A stretch of DNA of 64,000 nucleotides from Microbacteriaceae bacterium. GTDB taxonomy: Bacteria > Actinomycetota > Actinomycetes > Actinomycetales > Microbacteriaceae. Below are positions 17,941 through 26,560 of the stretch, in pieces; the stretch's first letter is position 1, and each line of letters begins with the position of its first letter. Both the position numbers and the translations under genes were made by a program. Location: contig JAIXWK010000003.1 in the NCBI GenBank assembly GCA_027491295.1, positions 372,001-436,000 of the forward strand. The letters are read 5' to 3'. The notes beneath the pieces were generated by a model. That model searched no databases. It was not told the DNA's origin and was given only the letters and a program-made list of their open reading frames with translations.

Positions 17941-17988
17941 GGGCACACAAGTGTGCCCCTCAGTTTCATGACTTGACCATTTGGTCAA
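17941..17988 (-). promoter_or_regulatory. Paired inverted repeats in the rpsB 5' leader
   Basis: Two perfect palindromes lie immediately before rpsB: GGGCACAC-AA-GTGTGCCC (17941-17958), adjacent to the Shine-Dalgarno, and TTGACCA-TT-TGGTCAA (17973-17988). In the transcript they could fold as two short hairpins upstream of the ribosome site, as in autoregulated r-protein leaders. The second could instead be a protein operator. Function is inferred from position only. Confidence 0.45.
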
Positions 17989-18092
17989 ATCCCTGGCGTT
18001 CCTTCCGACACGACCAAGCCGAAACTTGGACCGAGGTGACGGGATTTGTTGGAACACGCGAATTCGATCTGAATTGCTTCAGACCGTGGACA

Positions 18093-18121
18093 ACCATACC
18101 AGTAAATGCATCGCTTATCCA
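18093..18121 (-). promoter_or_regulatory. Candidate rpsB promoter
   Basis: Minus strand TGGATA (18116-18121), 17 nt, TATGGT (18093-18098). Transcription would begin near 18086, leaving a leader of about 160 nt that contains both inverted repeats before rpsB. Confidence 0.4.
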
Positions 18122-18173
18122 CTACTTTCTTGGCCTCAATACTGGGCAAGAAGCGTTTTCAGACAATGGATTC

Positions 18174-18653
18174 ATGAGTAGATCCGTCGGAGTGTTTTTA
18201 GTGCTGTCAAGTCTTGGAGGATTTGGGCTTCAGGCCGCAGTTTGGGAGGATCCTGCCGACATAACTAACTCGCACTGGCAGGCAGATTTTGAGGCACCAA
18301 AAAGCGAATTTGGCCCTGGGCATAGAGGCGTAGATCTCGTCCTGGAAGCCGGCTCAAAAATTTCCGCACCTGCAGCCGGAGTGCTTTATTTCAAGGGACT
18401 TGTGGTCGATCGGGAGGTTGTGACCATCCGCACCACCGATGGCTACCTAGCAAGTTTTGAACCCGCCTGCACCAACTTGGAAGTTGGGGATCGGGTCAAG
18501 CTGGGTCAGGAAATCGCTTGGCATTGCGAGCCGAGTGCGATTTACGAGTATCACTGCGACAGCTGTGTGCATTTTTCAGCCAGAACCCAATATGGCTACA
18601 TATCGCCCGATTACCTGCTGGGAAATCTCAAACCGAGTGTGCTTCAGGGCTAG
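18174..18653 (+). CDS. Secreted M23 (LytM-like) peptidase domain protein
   Basis: The track ORF runs from 17910 across the rpsB leader. The ATG at 18174 gives 159 residues with a clear signal peptide (MSRSVGVFLVLSSLGGFGLQAA). The domain shows GPGHRGVDLVLEAGSKISAPAAGVL, the HxxxD zinc pair with the usual following Gly/Ala-rich strand. The later HxH motif reads CVH, so the first His is replaced by Cys. Short M23 proteins encoded next to rpsB occur in other actinobacteria; whether this one is an active endopeptidase or a regulator is open. Its TAG stop shares CTAG with the convergent xerC stop. Confidence 0.8.
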   Translation: MSRSVGVFLVLSSLGGFGLQAAVWEDPADITNSHWQADFEAPKSEFGPGHRGVDLVLEAGSKISAPAAGVLYFKGLVVDREVVTIRTTDGYLASFEPACTNLEVGDRVKLGQEIAWHCEPSAIYEYHCDSCVHFSARTQYGYISPDYLLGNLKPSVLQG

Positions 18654-19540
18654 GCCCTGGGGTGGGCCTGCTCAAATGACTTCTTGAGGCGTTCGACCGA
18701 AACGTGTGTGTAGATCTGGGTGGTGCCCAAAGAAGCGTGACCAAGGATCTCTTGGACGGCTCTGAGGTCAGCCCCGTGGTCCAGCAAATGAGTTGCTGCA
18801 GAGTGCCTCAAGGTGTGAGGGCCGGCAGCTCCTGTGGGGGTGTCTTCGAGTTGTTTTGCAACCAGAGCATAGATCTGCCTGACTCCAATTCGCTTGCCGC
18901 GAGATGTGAGCAAAAGCGCATTTGGAGAATCCGGTAGGGCGTGCACATTTCTACCTGCACGCATCCAACGAGCTACTGCTTCGGCAGCCAAATCTCCATA
19001 GGGCAGCATGCGCTGTTTGTTTCCCTTACCGGTTACCCGCACCAGCTGCCTTGAGAAATCAAAGTCGTCGACATCGAGACCTGCAAGCTCGCTAACGCGC
19101 ATCCCGGTGGCGTAAAGCAGCTCGAAGGCACACCAGTCACTTAGCGCAGAGGGCTTATCAGTGGTGGCCATATTCCTAAGGCGCTCTAAGACCTTAGATA
19201 CCGAATCCTCGGTGGCAACCTTTGGCAGGTTACGTTCTAGTTTTGGGGACCTCAGCCTGAGGCCCGGATCAACATCGATCACCTCGCGCTCCAAAAGCCA
19301 AGCGGTGAAAGCTCTAACCGAGGATGACTTTCTAGCGATGGTGGACTTGGTGGCACCGGCATCGGTGAGCACCCAAAGCCATTGCCTAAGCGAGTTGAGG
19401 TCGAGATTTGATTTGCTGTCTTCCAAGAAGGTCAGAAACTCGGCAATGTCTTTACCGTAAGCCTTTTGAGTATGGGGAGAGTTTCCGCGCGCAACTAAAG
19501 CCTTTAGAAAGGCTTCTCGCTCTAAATCAAACCGCTGCAC
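18650..19540 (-). CDS. xerC: Tyrosine recombinase XerC
   Basis: 296 residues, the size of XerC/XerD. An N-terminal SAM-like core-binding domain (NSPHTQKAYGKDIAEFLTFLE) precedes the catalytic domain, with Arg in YATGMRVSELAGLDV, Lys in VTGKGNKQRMLP, His/Arg in HTLRHSAATHLL, His in LGHASLGTTQ and nucleophile Tyr in IYTHVS. It resolves chromosome dimers at dif. Its position after dprA and before the M23/rpsB region is the usual actinobacterial arrangement, supporting a housekeeping role rather than a phage integrase. Confidence 0.92.
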   Translation of the reverse strand: MQRFDLEREAFLKALVARGNSPHTQKAYGKDIAEFLTFLEDSKSNLDLNSLRQWLWVLTDAGATKSTIARKSSSVRAFTAWLLEREVIDVDPGLRLRSPKLERNLPKVATEDSVSKVLERLRNMATTDKPSALSDWCAFELLYATGMRVSELAGLDVDDFDFSRQLVRVTGKGNKQRMLPYGDLAAEAVARWMRAGRNVHALPDSPNALLLTSRGKRIGVRQIYALVAKQLEDTPTGAAGPHTLRHSAATHLLDHGADLRAVQEILGHASLGTTQIYTHVSVERLKKSFEQAHPRA

Positions 19541-19549
19541 CTAGCCAGA

Positions 19550-20620
19550 TTAGGTGCTAACTCGGTCAATTTGCTGCAGGTCCAAGCCGTCTAACTGCAA
19601 ACGAAAAAGCTCGCGTCTAACCTCTTCGAGACCCAAGCCGGATTCACTGGCAATTGCAACTTGGTCCCTCGCCCCTTCTCGAAGTGCATCTTCGACACGT
19701 TTTTGATTGGAACTTGCCTCTACATTCCGATGTTTATCGAGGTACCAGGGTTTGGCCAAACCTTCTTTGATCATCGAGTTACAGCCCTGGGACGCCTTAT
19801 CTGACCAACCTCCGGGGATGGCAAACACCTCTCGGCCGCAGGCTCTGGCATGGTTGGCGGTGTTCCTCGAGCCAGAGCGATATCCAGCTTCCACCACAAA
19901 GGTTGCCTGCGACGAAGCTGCAATCAACCGATTGCGGTTTAGGAACCGGAACCTACTTGGGGCTGTGAAAGGAACGGTTTCGCTGACAAGTGCACCCCCG
20001 CCTCGAACCATGTCGTGAAACAGCGGCCAATTCTGCGTCGGGTATGCACGATCTATCCCGCCGGCCATAAACGCCGCGGTTGGCAACTTATAGTCCAAAG
20101 CTGCCCTGTGGGCGGCAAAGTCGATGCCGGTTGCACCACCGGAAATAACCCCAACTCCGAGTTGCTTCACCAGCGCTCTGGTTCTTGCGACTCCCCCGCT
20201 GGTTGGGTTACGGGTTCCCACAATGGAATTGGCTTCCTGCGCAAAAACTTCCATCGATCCAGCCACCCACAATAGGTATGGCCGATGAAGTTCTAAGTCC
20301 GCAAACTGAGCCCAGAGCATGGGGTGTTGTTCGGGAAAAACTGGCCGAGCATTCCAGCGGATTGCTCGCTCGATAAGTGTTGGGGCATGGACCTTTGGCA
20401 ACCTCAGTGCAAATCGTTCAAATAGCAGCGGAAGGCTCGCGGCATACTCAGGGGCATGCCGATGGATCTGCTCTGGCCAGATATTTCTGGCTTTGCCACT
20501 GCGGAATTGTTCGATGGCACCTGGTCCGTTGAAACCAAAGATTAGGTAGGCCAGCGCATCTCCAGGTTCAGAGAGAGCTGAGTAGGTGATTATGCGTTCT
20601 TGGTCGAGGGTTATCTGCAT
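19550..20620 (-). CDS. dprA: DNA processing protein DprA
   Basis: 356 residues. The Rossmann-like DprA core is clear: VGTRNPTSGGVARTRALVKQLGVGVISGGATGIDFAAHRAAL, then AGGIDRAYPTQN, FLNRNRLIAASSQATFVVEAGYRSGSRNTANHA and AIPGGWSDKASQGCN. A C-terminal winged-helix-like segment follows. DprA loads RecA on incoming single-stranded DNA. In most actinobacteria comM and yraN lie directly upstream; here there are only 66 nt before the DUF2469 gene, so both are missing from this place. Confidence 0.92.
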   Translation of the reverse strand: MQITLDQERIITYSALSEPGDALAYLIFGFNGPGAIEQFRSGKARNIWPEQIHRHAPEYAASLPLLFERFALRLPKVHAPTLIERAIRWNARPVFPEQHPMLWAQFADLELHRPYLLWVAGSMEVFAQEANSIVGTRNPTSGGVARTRALVKQLGVGVISGGATGIDFAAHRAALDYKLPTAAFMAGGIDRAYPTQNWPLFHDMVRGGGALVSETVPFTAPSRFRFLNRNRLIAASSQATFVVEAGYRSGSRNTANHARACGREVFAIPGGWSDKASQGCNSMIKEGLAKPWYLDKHRNVEASSNQKRVEDALREGARDQVAIASESGLGLEEVRRELFRLQLDGLDLQQIDRVST

Positions 20621-20686
20621 GCCAAAAGGCTTTCAAAGCCCGGGCAGCTGAGATTTAGAGTTGTTGAATCTGTTGAAAACTGAAGG

Positions 20687-21010
20687 CTATTCGCCTACTG
20701 CGAATTCCTTCGGAATCTCAAGCTCGCGGTTGCCAATCTCCTCAACGTTTACATCCTTGAAGGTCATGACTCTAACCTGCTTCACGAAGCGGTCGGTTCG
20801 GTAGATATCCCAAACCCAAACATCCTGCATGTTCAGCTCAAAATAGAAATCAGTGGCGGTGTCGACTCGCTTGAGCTCGACGTCATTGGCCAGGTAAAAA
20901 CGGCGTTCGGTTTCAACAACAAATCGAAACATCTTCACTACGTCGCGGTACTCGCGATAGAGCGCTAGTTCAGCGTCTCTGTCGTAGTCTTCGAATTCGT
21001 TCTCATCCAT
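20687..21010 (-). CDS. DUF2469 family protein
   Basis: 107 residues starting MDENEFEDYDRDAELALYREYRDVVKMFRFVVETERRFYLAN, the recognisable sequence of the actinobacterial DUF2469 family (Rv2901c type), which is regularly encoded next to rnhB and lepB. It is acidic, soluble and of unknown function. It follows rnhB by 19 nt in the same direction. Confidence 0.88.
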   Translation of the reverse strand: MDENEFEDYDRDAELALYREYRDVVKMFRFVVETERRFYLANDVELKRVDTATDFYFELNMQDVWVWDIYRTDRFVKQVRVMTFKDVNVEEIGNRELEIPKEFAVGE

Positions 21011-21029
21011 AGTGCTGTAAGTCTATGCC

Positions 21030-21665
21030 TCAAAAAAGTGAATTTGCGTCGGCCAGAATTTTCCCTAGCCAGCTCAACCTGTGGTGTCTTGTCGGACCCA
21101 GAGACTGAATAGCTTTGATGTGTGTCTCTGATGCATAGCCCTTATTGCCAGCCCAGCCATAGTCCGGAAATTCTTCGTGCAGCTCACGCATGTGCCGATC
21201 TCTATCGACCTTTGCAATTAGTGCTGCTGCCGAGACGATTGCGCAGTCTCGGTCGGCCTTGACCTGCACGTGGTAGTCGACATCGAGTCCGGAGTCGTGC
21301 AGCCAGTTGTGGCTGCCATCTAGTAAAACGATGGTCTTTCCGCTGATCAACTGCGCTATCGCGCCGGTTGCTGCATCAGACAGCGACTTTGTAATGCCGT
21401 TTTGCTCGATATCCAAGACTGCGCTGTATCCAACCGCGTGCCTAACCCAGTCTCTGGACAGCTCCGCGATTGCATCGCGCTTGGATTCGGTTATGGCTTT
21501 ACTGTCTCTAAGTTTCGCTGGGATTTCCAAAGAGGTCGTTCTAGAAAATGCTGCCGCACCAACCGCTACTGGTCCTGCTAGTGCACCACGACCAACCTCG
21601 TCAACCCCAATTACGGTGTCGTAGCGCTCCAGTAGAAGTTTTTCAACGTCAAGGCTTGGGAACAT
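21030..21665 (-). CDS. rnhB: Ribonuclease HII
   Basis: 211 residues. GVDEVGRGALAGPVAVGAA near residue 20 gives the DEVGRG motif with two catalytic acids. LLDGSHN, KADRDCAIVSAAALIAKVDRDRHM and HHRLSW complete the family pattern. It removes ribonucleotides and RNA primers from DNA-RNA hybrids. The start overlaps the lepB stop by 17 nt. Confidence 0.95.
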   Translation of the reverse strand: MFPSLDVEKLLLERYDTVIGVDEVGRGALAGPVAVGAAAFSRTTSLEIPAKLRDSKAITESKRDAIAELSRDWVRHAVGYSAVLDIEQNGITKSLSDAATGAIAQLISGKTIVLLDGSHNWLHDSGLDVDYHVQVKADRDCAIVSAAALIAKVDRDRHMRELHEEFPDYGWAGNKGYASETHIKAIQSLGPTRHHRLSWLGKILADANSLF

Positions 21666-22398
21666 CTTTGAAGGTCTCTGAGAAGTTCTCCAGGAAGATC
21701 CAGTTAGTTACCGGCCAGGAAACCAAGATCGCTCTGCCGACCACATAGTCCTTGTTCACAAAACCACCCGACGGTAGGTCTTGGTGGTATCTGGAATCGG
21801 TGGAGTTCTGGCGGTTATCGCCCATTACCCAATAAGAGTCGGCAGGAACGGTCACCTTGAAGGCCATCTCGGATGGTAGTGATCCTGGAGCAAGATATGG
21901 CTCGCTTAGTGCCACTCCGTTGATCCAAACTCGGTCATCACCCTCGCGGCTCTCAACCACGTCTCCCGGCAAGCCGATAACGCGCTTCACAAGGTGTTCA
22001 TCAGAATCTGGGGCAGTGATTCCAAAGGTTCCAAGCACAAAGTCCGATACCTCTTGAAGGTATGGCTTTTCTTCGGTTGGGATAGCACCCAACCAGCCAC
22101 CTGGATCGCGGAATACCACCACGTCACCGTGCTCGAGTGGCATGACCTCAGGGGCCATGACATTCACGATGATGCGGTCGTTGATCTGCAGGGTCTCAAG
22201 CATTGAGCCGGAAGGAATGTAGAAGGAGCGAATCAGGAAGGCCTTGATTACCACCGAGAGCACAAGGGCGGTGCCGACGATAACTACAAAATCAAATAGC
22301 AACGCCACGAACCAGTTCTTCCTCGACCGCTTGGTGAAGCGGCGGATGGAAGCCATGATCGTGGCGCTGCGGGGTCTTAGTTCCCCGGAATCCTGCAT
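21649..22398 (-). CDS. lepB: Signal peptidase I
   Basis: 249 residues. One N-terminal transmembrane segment (LLFDFVVIVGTALVLSVVIKAFLI) is followed by FYIPSGSMLETL with the catalytic Ser and KRVIGLPGDVV with the catalytic Lys, then VMGDNRQNSTDSR. It cleaves Sec and Tat signal peptides outside the membrane; the M23, transglycosylase-like and OppA proteins in this window would be substrates. It lies 14 nt after rplS. No strong Shine-Dalgarno is visible; an alternative ATG lies 14 codons in. Confidence 0.95.
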   Translation of the reverse strand: MQDSGELRPRSATIMASIRRFTKRSRKNWFVALLFDFVVIVGTALVLSVVIKAFLIRSFYIPSGSMLETLQINDRIIVNVMAPEVMPLEHGDVVVFRDPGGWLGAIPTEEKPYLQEVSDFVLGTFGITAPDSDEHLVKRVIGLPGDVVESREGDDRVWINGVALSEPYLAPGSLPSEMAFKVTVPADSYWVMGDNRQNSTDSRYHQDLPSGGFVNKDYVVGRAILVSWPVTNWIFLENFSETFKDVPKP

Positions 22399-22412
22399 GA
22401 GAAAAAGTTTAC

Positions 22413-22763
22413 TTAGACGTTCTCGCGCTTTTCGCGAATCTTTGCAGCCTTACCGCGAAGATCGCGGAGGTAGTAAAGCTTCGCACGGCGAACAGCACCG
22501 CGGGAGACCAGCTCGATCTTCTCGATAACTGGGCTGTGTACTGGGAAGGTACGCTCTACGCCTACCTGGAATGAAACCTTACGAACGGTGAAGGTCTCGC
22601 GAATTCCGTGACCGGAAATTCGAATCACAACGCCCTGGAAAACCTGGACACGGCTGCGGTTACCTTCAACAATGTTTACGTGAACCTTCACGTTGTCACC
22701 AGCGCGGAAGTCTGGGATGTCGGTCTTTAGGTTGGCTGCGTCTACGACGTCAAGAATGTGCAT
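22413..22763 (-). CDS. rplS: 50S ribosomal protein L19
   Basis: 116 residues, full length. Motifs [53 protein letters not shown] and [22 protein letters not shown] are diagnostic. AAAGGAAAG precedes the ATG. There are 128 nt between trmD and rplS, the largest gap in this run, so an extra promoter may lie there; I could not define one confidently. Confidence 0.97.
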   Translation of the reverse strand: MHILDVVDAANLKTDIPDFRAGDNVKVHVNIVEGNRSRVQVFQGVVIRISGHGIRETFTVRKVSFQVGVERTFPVHSPVIEKIELVSRGAVRRAKLYYLRDLRGKAAKIREKRENV

Positions 22764-22891
22764 TTCTTATCTTTCCTTTTGCGCGCAGGTCAAAACGGCT
22801 AGTAGTTACTTTGTTTGAGTCCTATGCTCCCCTGCGGCAGAGACGGCCGGACACAAGTGCCAAGTCTGCCACATCAATGCGGCAATGGCAA

Positions 22892-23575
22892 CTATTCGGC
22901 TAGTAGATCGGGTCTTACAGCTTTGGTGCGCTCAACCGACTGAGCCTTTCGCCACTTGGCTATCTCCGCATGGTGACCAGAAAGCAAGATATCCGGCACC
23001 TCAAGCTCGCGCCAGACCTGTGGCTTGGTGTAGCTCGGGTACTCCAAAAGACCATCGGAGTGCGATTCTTCAACAATCGACTCGGCATTTCCCATAAAGC
23101 CCGGAATCAAGCGGGTGATCGCCTCAATCATGGCTAGAGCTGCAACCTCGCCACCGTTGAGAACGTAGTCTCCAAGTGAAACCTCAAGAACATCTGCCCG
23201 AGTCTTGGCATGCTCAACAACTCGCTGGTCGATGCCCTCGTAGCGGCCACAGGCAAAAACAATGTGCTCTTTGCTCGATAGTTCTTTGGCAAGTGCCTGG
23301 TTGAAGGGCCTGCCAGCAGGGGTGGTAAAGATCACCGTTGGTCGATTATCCGCAATCAGATCATCGAAGGCTTCGCCCCAAGGCTCTGGCTTCATGACCA
23401 TGCCTGCGCCACCGCCATAAGGAGAGTCATCTACGGTCTTGTGGATATCGTGGGTCCAGTTGCGTAGGTCATGCGCTTGAAAACTGATTAGCCCCTGCTT
23501 TTGGGCTTTACCTAGTAGGGAGAGTTCTAGAACGTTGAAATAGTCAGGGAAGATTGAAACTGCATCAATTCGCAT
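22892..23575 (-). CDS. trmD: tRNA (guanine-N1)-methyltransferase TrmD
   Basis: The track starts at 23605 with [10 protein letters not shown], but [24 protein letters not shown] at 23575 is the family start, giving 227 residues. The SPOUT knot motifs are [33 protein letters not shown] and [27 protein letters not shown]. It makes m1G37 in tRNA. The start overlaps the rimM end by 11 nt, the usual rimM-trmD coupling. Confidence 0.95.
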   Translation of the reverse strand: MRIDAVSIFPDYFNVLELSLLGKAQKQGLISFQAHDLRNWTHDIHKTVDDSPYGGGAGMVMKPEPWGEAFDDLIADNRPTVIFTTPAGRPFNQALAKELSSKEHIVFACGRYEGIDQRVVEHAKTRADVLEVSLGDYVLNGGEVAALAMIEAITRLIPGFMGNAESIVEESHSDGLLEYPSYTKPQVWRELEVPDILLSGHHAEIAKWRKAQSVERTKAVRPDLLAE

Positions 23576-24134
23576 CAGCTTCCTCGATCTGTTCAAAAAG
23601 GCCACCCGGCGGGGTTATCTCAATTACACCAGCTTGAATGTCAACCTTTGGGACAAACACCTTCACAAACGGAAGCAATACTTCGGCTTCTTCGGTCTTG
23701 ATGACCAATAGGTCCTGGGCCGGCATGTGCTCAACGCGCAACAAGGTTCCAATCTCAGCACCGTCGCGCACAACCTTTAGGCCAGCAAGCTGGTGGTCAT
23801 ACCAGGCATCTGGTTCTTGCGGGGAAACATCTAGTGGCTGCTCAACCAGCAAAATCGCCTTGATAAGGCTTTCTGCCTGAGTGCGGTCGGAAACGTCTTT
23901 GAGAAACAAAACTGGAGAACTGTTGAACCATTTGAGTTCAGAGACGGTTACGGACTTACCGAACCATGGGGATTCTTCGGGAACTTGAAGTTCTAAAACC
24001 GCGCCAGGAACAAAACGTTCATTTGGGCTATCGGTGTAGAGCTCTAACTTGATTGCTCCTTTGAGTCCGTGGGCTTTTAGAAACCTGCCAACTCGGAGCT
24101 TGGTGCTACTAGAAATCTGTATCCACCACGTCAA
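23565..24134 (-). CDS. rimM: Ribosome maturation factor RimM
   Basis: PRC-barrel protein that assists 16S 3'-domain maturation. Core motifs are [57 protein letters not shown] and [20 protein letters not shown]. The ORF track begins at 24158, within khpA, giving an unusually long N-terminus. I list the TTG at 24134. An ATT at 24116, preceded by GGTGGA, would give the typical short N-terminus. The start therefore remains uncertain between 24116 and 24158. Confidence 0.85.
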   Translation of the reverse strand: MTWWIQISSSTKLRVGRFLKAHGLKGAIKLELYTDSPNERFVPGAVLELQVPEESPWFGKSVTVSELKWFNSSPVLFLKDVSDRTQAESLIKAILLVEQPLDVSPQEPDAWYDHQLAGLKVVRDGAEIGTLLRVEHMPAQDLLVIKTEEAEVLLPFVKVFVPKVDIQAGVIEITPPGGLFEQIEEADAN

Positions 24135-24345
24135 CTCGGACGCGCTTGCCATCCGCAAGGGCGTTTACGACGGTTCTTAGAGCTGTTGCTGTGCGGCCGC
24201 TCTTGCCGATCACACGACCTAGGTCGTCTGGGTGCACGCGCACCTCCAGCAAATCGCCCTTGCCACCATTGCGGGAGGCTACGGTTGCGTCATCTGGGTT
24301 ATCCACGATGGCGCGAACGATGTGCTGGAGGCTTGCTTGCAACAT
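24109..24345 (-). CDS. khpA: KH-domain RNA-binding protein KhpA
   Basis: 78 residues consisting of a single type II KH domain: LQHIVRAIVDNPDD, LLEVRVHPDDLGRVIGKSGRTATALRTVVNAL with the GKSG loop that contacts RNA. KhpA partners KhpB and is usually encoded between rpsP and rimM, as here. The gene starts 5 nt after rpsP and its end overlaps the rimM N-terminal frame. Confidence 0.92.
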   Translation of the reverse strand: MLQASLQHIVRAIVDNPDDATVASRNGGKGDLLEVRVHPDDLGRVIGKSGRTATALRTVVNALADGKRVRVDVVDTDF

Positions 24346-24350
24346 TTGAA

Positions 24351-24917
24351 CTACTCTGCCTTTGGCTCTTCTGCTTCAGCTGTAGGTGCCTCTTCGGCAA
24401 CTACCTCTTCTGCTGGTGCCTCGGCAACAACTTCTTCAGCTACTGCTTCTGCTTCGGCTGGAGCCTCTACGGTCTCAACCTCTGCTACTGCCTCAACTGC
24501 TACTTCTTCCGAAGCAGGAGCCTCAACAGCTGCCTCAGCCACAGGTGCTTCCTCAACTACTGGAGCCTTCTTCTCGACCTTTGGAAGAACAACTGACTTC
24601 TTTGCAGTGTCAATTACGAATGCTTCCTTGACCTTCTGAGGCTTCACGGTGTTCTTCTTCTCGCCCTTAGCGTTAGCTAGGTCACCGGTTAGCTTTAGTA
24701 GCACAGCAGCCTGCTCGGTTGGCTGAGCGCCAACTGATAGCCAATACTGGGCACGCTCTGAGTTGACCTCGATGATCGATGGGTCATTGGTCGGAACGTA
24801 ACGACCGATTTCTTCAATTACACGACCGTCGCGGTGTGTGCGAGAGTCGGCTACCACGATGCGGTAGTGCGGGGTGCGCGTCTTGCCAATGCGCTTAAGG
24901 CGGATCTTTACAGCCAC
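24351..24917 (-). CDS. rpsP: 30S ribosomal protein S16 with long acidic tail
   Basis: The ORF opens at 24971, but CAGGAG with 5 nt spacing marks a GTG start at 24917, giving [32 protein letters not shown], the universal S16 N-terminus. The fold ends near residue 110. The final 75 or so residues are almost only Ala, Glu, Val and Pro. Total length (188) is long for S16, although extended tails are known in actinobacteria. It heads the rpsP-khpA-rimM-trmD-rplS block. Confidence 0.95.
   Translation of the reverse strand: MAVKIRLKRIGKTRTPHYRIVVADSRTHRDGRVIEEIGRYVPTNDPSIIEVNSERAQYWLSVGAQPTEQAAVLLKLTGDLANAKGEKKNTVKPQKVKEAFVIDTAKKSVVLPKVEKKAPVVEEAPVAEAAVEAPASEEVAVEAVAEVETVEAPAEAEAVAEEVVAEAPAEEVVAEEAPTAEAEEPKAE
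24354..24580 (-). repeat. Low-complexity repeat tract encoding the S16 acidic tail
   Basis: Imperfect repeats of GCT, GAA/GAG and GTT codons translate to an [14 protein letters not shown]-type tail. The same composition recurs at the S2 C-terminus and the FtsY N-terminus. The opposite strand gives spurious Ser/Ala and Leu/Gln-rich ORFs listed in the track. Confidence 0.6.
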
Positions 24918-25069
24918 AATGCTCCTGTTATAGGTGTCTTTGGCGAGATTCTGCCGTGAGCGTGGGGGCACACTCGTCAGGTCTCAAATGGTTTCGAATA
25001 AGTCTGGATAGAGGGTCGAGACTTTTCGAACTCGGTTAGTCTGCCAGAAAATCTGGCGATTAGCTAGCT

Positions 25070-26560
25070 CTAAAGCCCAAATGCACTTCCCGAGCCGGAA
25101 GATTTTTCAGATCCGAAGTCCAAACCAGCGTTTTCAGCAGCTCGCTTGGCAGGGTTTCCACTCTTGGATCCCTTTTTCTTCTGGTCAACCTTCTTTTTCC
25201 CACCCGAGAATCCGCCGCCGCCCATAAGGGCCGGGTTAGTTCCAGGAATATTTGGCATGCCGCCTTTGGCAACGGTCTTCATCATCTTGGCTGCCTGCTC
25301 AAAGCGAGTAATAAGTTGGTTCACCTCGGTGACCGATGTGCCAGAGCCTCTTGCGATGCGCATTCTGCGAGCGCCGTTTAATACCTTTGGCTGAGTGCGC
25401 TCAAGCGGAGTCATCGAATAGATGATCGCCTCGGTGCGAGTGATTTCTTTCTCGTCAAATTCCTCAAGCTGCTTCTTCATTTGACCGACACCTGGAAGCA
25501 TGCCCAAAAGGCCCTTCATGCTTCCCATCTTCTTGATCTGCTGCATCTGCTCTAAAAAGTCCTGCAGGGTGAACTGATCCTTGGCCATCTTCTCGGCCAT
25601 GCGCTTGGACTCTTCTTCATCGAAGCTCTGCTGCGCTTTTTCGATAAGGCTGACAATGTCACCCATGTCCAGAATTCGGCTTGCCATTCGGTCTGGATAG
25701 AACGGCTCGAAGGCATCTAGCCCTTCACCGGTGGAGCTAAACAGAATCGGAGCACCGGTAATGGTTGCAACCGACAAAGCTGCACCACCGCGTGAGTCAC
25801 CATCCAACTTGGTAAGCACGACACCGGATACACCAACGCCCTCGTGGAAGGCCTTGGCAACGTTTACCGCATCTTGACCGAGCATCGAGTCAACAACAAA
25901 CAAGATCTCATCAGGTTCAACCGCATTGCGGATGTCCCTGGCCTGCTGCATCATCTCTTCGTCTACACCTAAGCGACCAGCGGTGTCGACAATCACAACC
26001 GAGTACTGCGACTTCTTAGCAAAGGCAATCGCGTCCTTAGAAACCTTTACCGGGTTACCAACACCATTACCTGCCTCAGGGGCAAAGACTGGAACTCCAA
26101 CCTTCTCCCCCAGCACCTGCAGCTGGGTTACAGCGTTTGGACGCTGCAGGTCAGCTGCAACCAACAAAGGAGTGTGGTTTTGCTCTTTGAGCCACTTGGC
26201 TAATTTTCCAGCCAGGGTGGTCTTACCCGAACCCTGGAGACCTGCGAGCATGATTACCGTTGGTGGGTTTTTGGAGAAGGAAAGCTTTCGAGCTTCGCCA
26301 CCCAGGATGGCCTTTAGCTCGTCATTTACGATCTGAACAACCTGCTGAGCTGGGTTTAGGGCCTTTGATACCTCATCGCCTAAAGCGCGCTCGCGGATCT
26401 TGCCGGTGAAGTCCTTGACTACCTCTAGGGATACGTCAGCCTCAAGCAGGGCCCTGCGGATATCCCTCAGCGTGCCATCGATATCGGCAGCAGAGAGACG
26501 ACCCTTACCACGCAGGTTTTTGAAGGTGTCTGAGAGTCTGTCAGAGAGATTTCCGAACAA
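25070..26560 (-). CDS. ffh: Signal recognition particle protein Ffh
   Basis: 496 residues. The NG GTPase shows GLQGSGKTTLAGKLAKWL, DTAGRLGVDEEMMQQ and TKLDGDSRGGAALS. The methionine-rich M domain (FLEQMQQIKKMGSMKGLLGMLPGVGQMKKQ, then RMRIARGSGTSVTEVNQLI) binds signal peptides and 4.5S RNA. A glycine/lysine-rich C-terminal tail follows. It targets membrane proteins cotranslationally together with FtsY, whose gene ends immediately upstream. The start is TTG with AGGAG 6 nt before it. Confidence 0.97.
   Translation of the reverse strand: MFGNLSDRLSDTFKNLRGKGRLSAADIDGTLRDIRRALLEADVSLEVVKDFTGKIRERALGDEVSKALNPAQQVVQIVNDELKAILGGEARKLSFSKNPPTVIMLAGLQGSGKTTLAGKLAKWLKEQNHTPLLVAADLQRPNAVTQLQVLGEKVGVPVFAPEAGNGVGNPVKVSKDAIAFAKKSQYSVVIVDTAGRLGVDEEMMQQARDIRNAVEPDEILFVVDSMLGQDAVNVAKAFHEGVGVSGVVLTKLDGDSRGGAALSVATITGAPILFSSTGEGLDAFEPFYPDRMASRILDMGDIVSLIEKAQQSFDEEESKRMAEKMAKDQFTLQDFLEQMQQIKKMGSMKGLLGMLPGVGQMKKQLEEFDEKEITRTEAIIYSMTPLERTQPKVLNGARRMRIARGSGTSVTEVNQLITRFEQAAKMMKTVAKGGMPNIPGTNPALMGGGGFSGGKKKVDQKKKGSKSGNPAKRAAENAGLDFGSEKSSGSGSAFGL

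Noticed and set aside
17910-18173. N-terminal extension of the M23 ORF across the rpsB leader
   Set aside because: It would overlap the rpsB start and has no signal peptide at its front; the ATG at 18174 begins a proper signal peptide.
18650-19540. Tyrosine recombinase as sign of a mobile element
   Set aside because: Its size, motifs and neighbours (dprA, rpsB region) match housekeeping XerC; no att repeats or phage genes nearby.
24232-24639. Ser/Ala/Thr-rich and Cys/Leu-rich plus ORFs
   Set aside because: Shadows of the low-complexity rpsP tail read from the other strand.
25029-25060. Weak GCCAGA/TCTGGC hairpin after ffh
   Set aside because: Stem of only about 5-6 bp and no U-tract; not enough for a terminator call.
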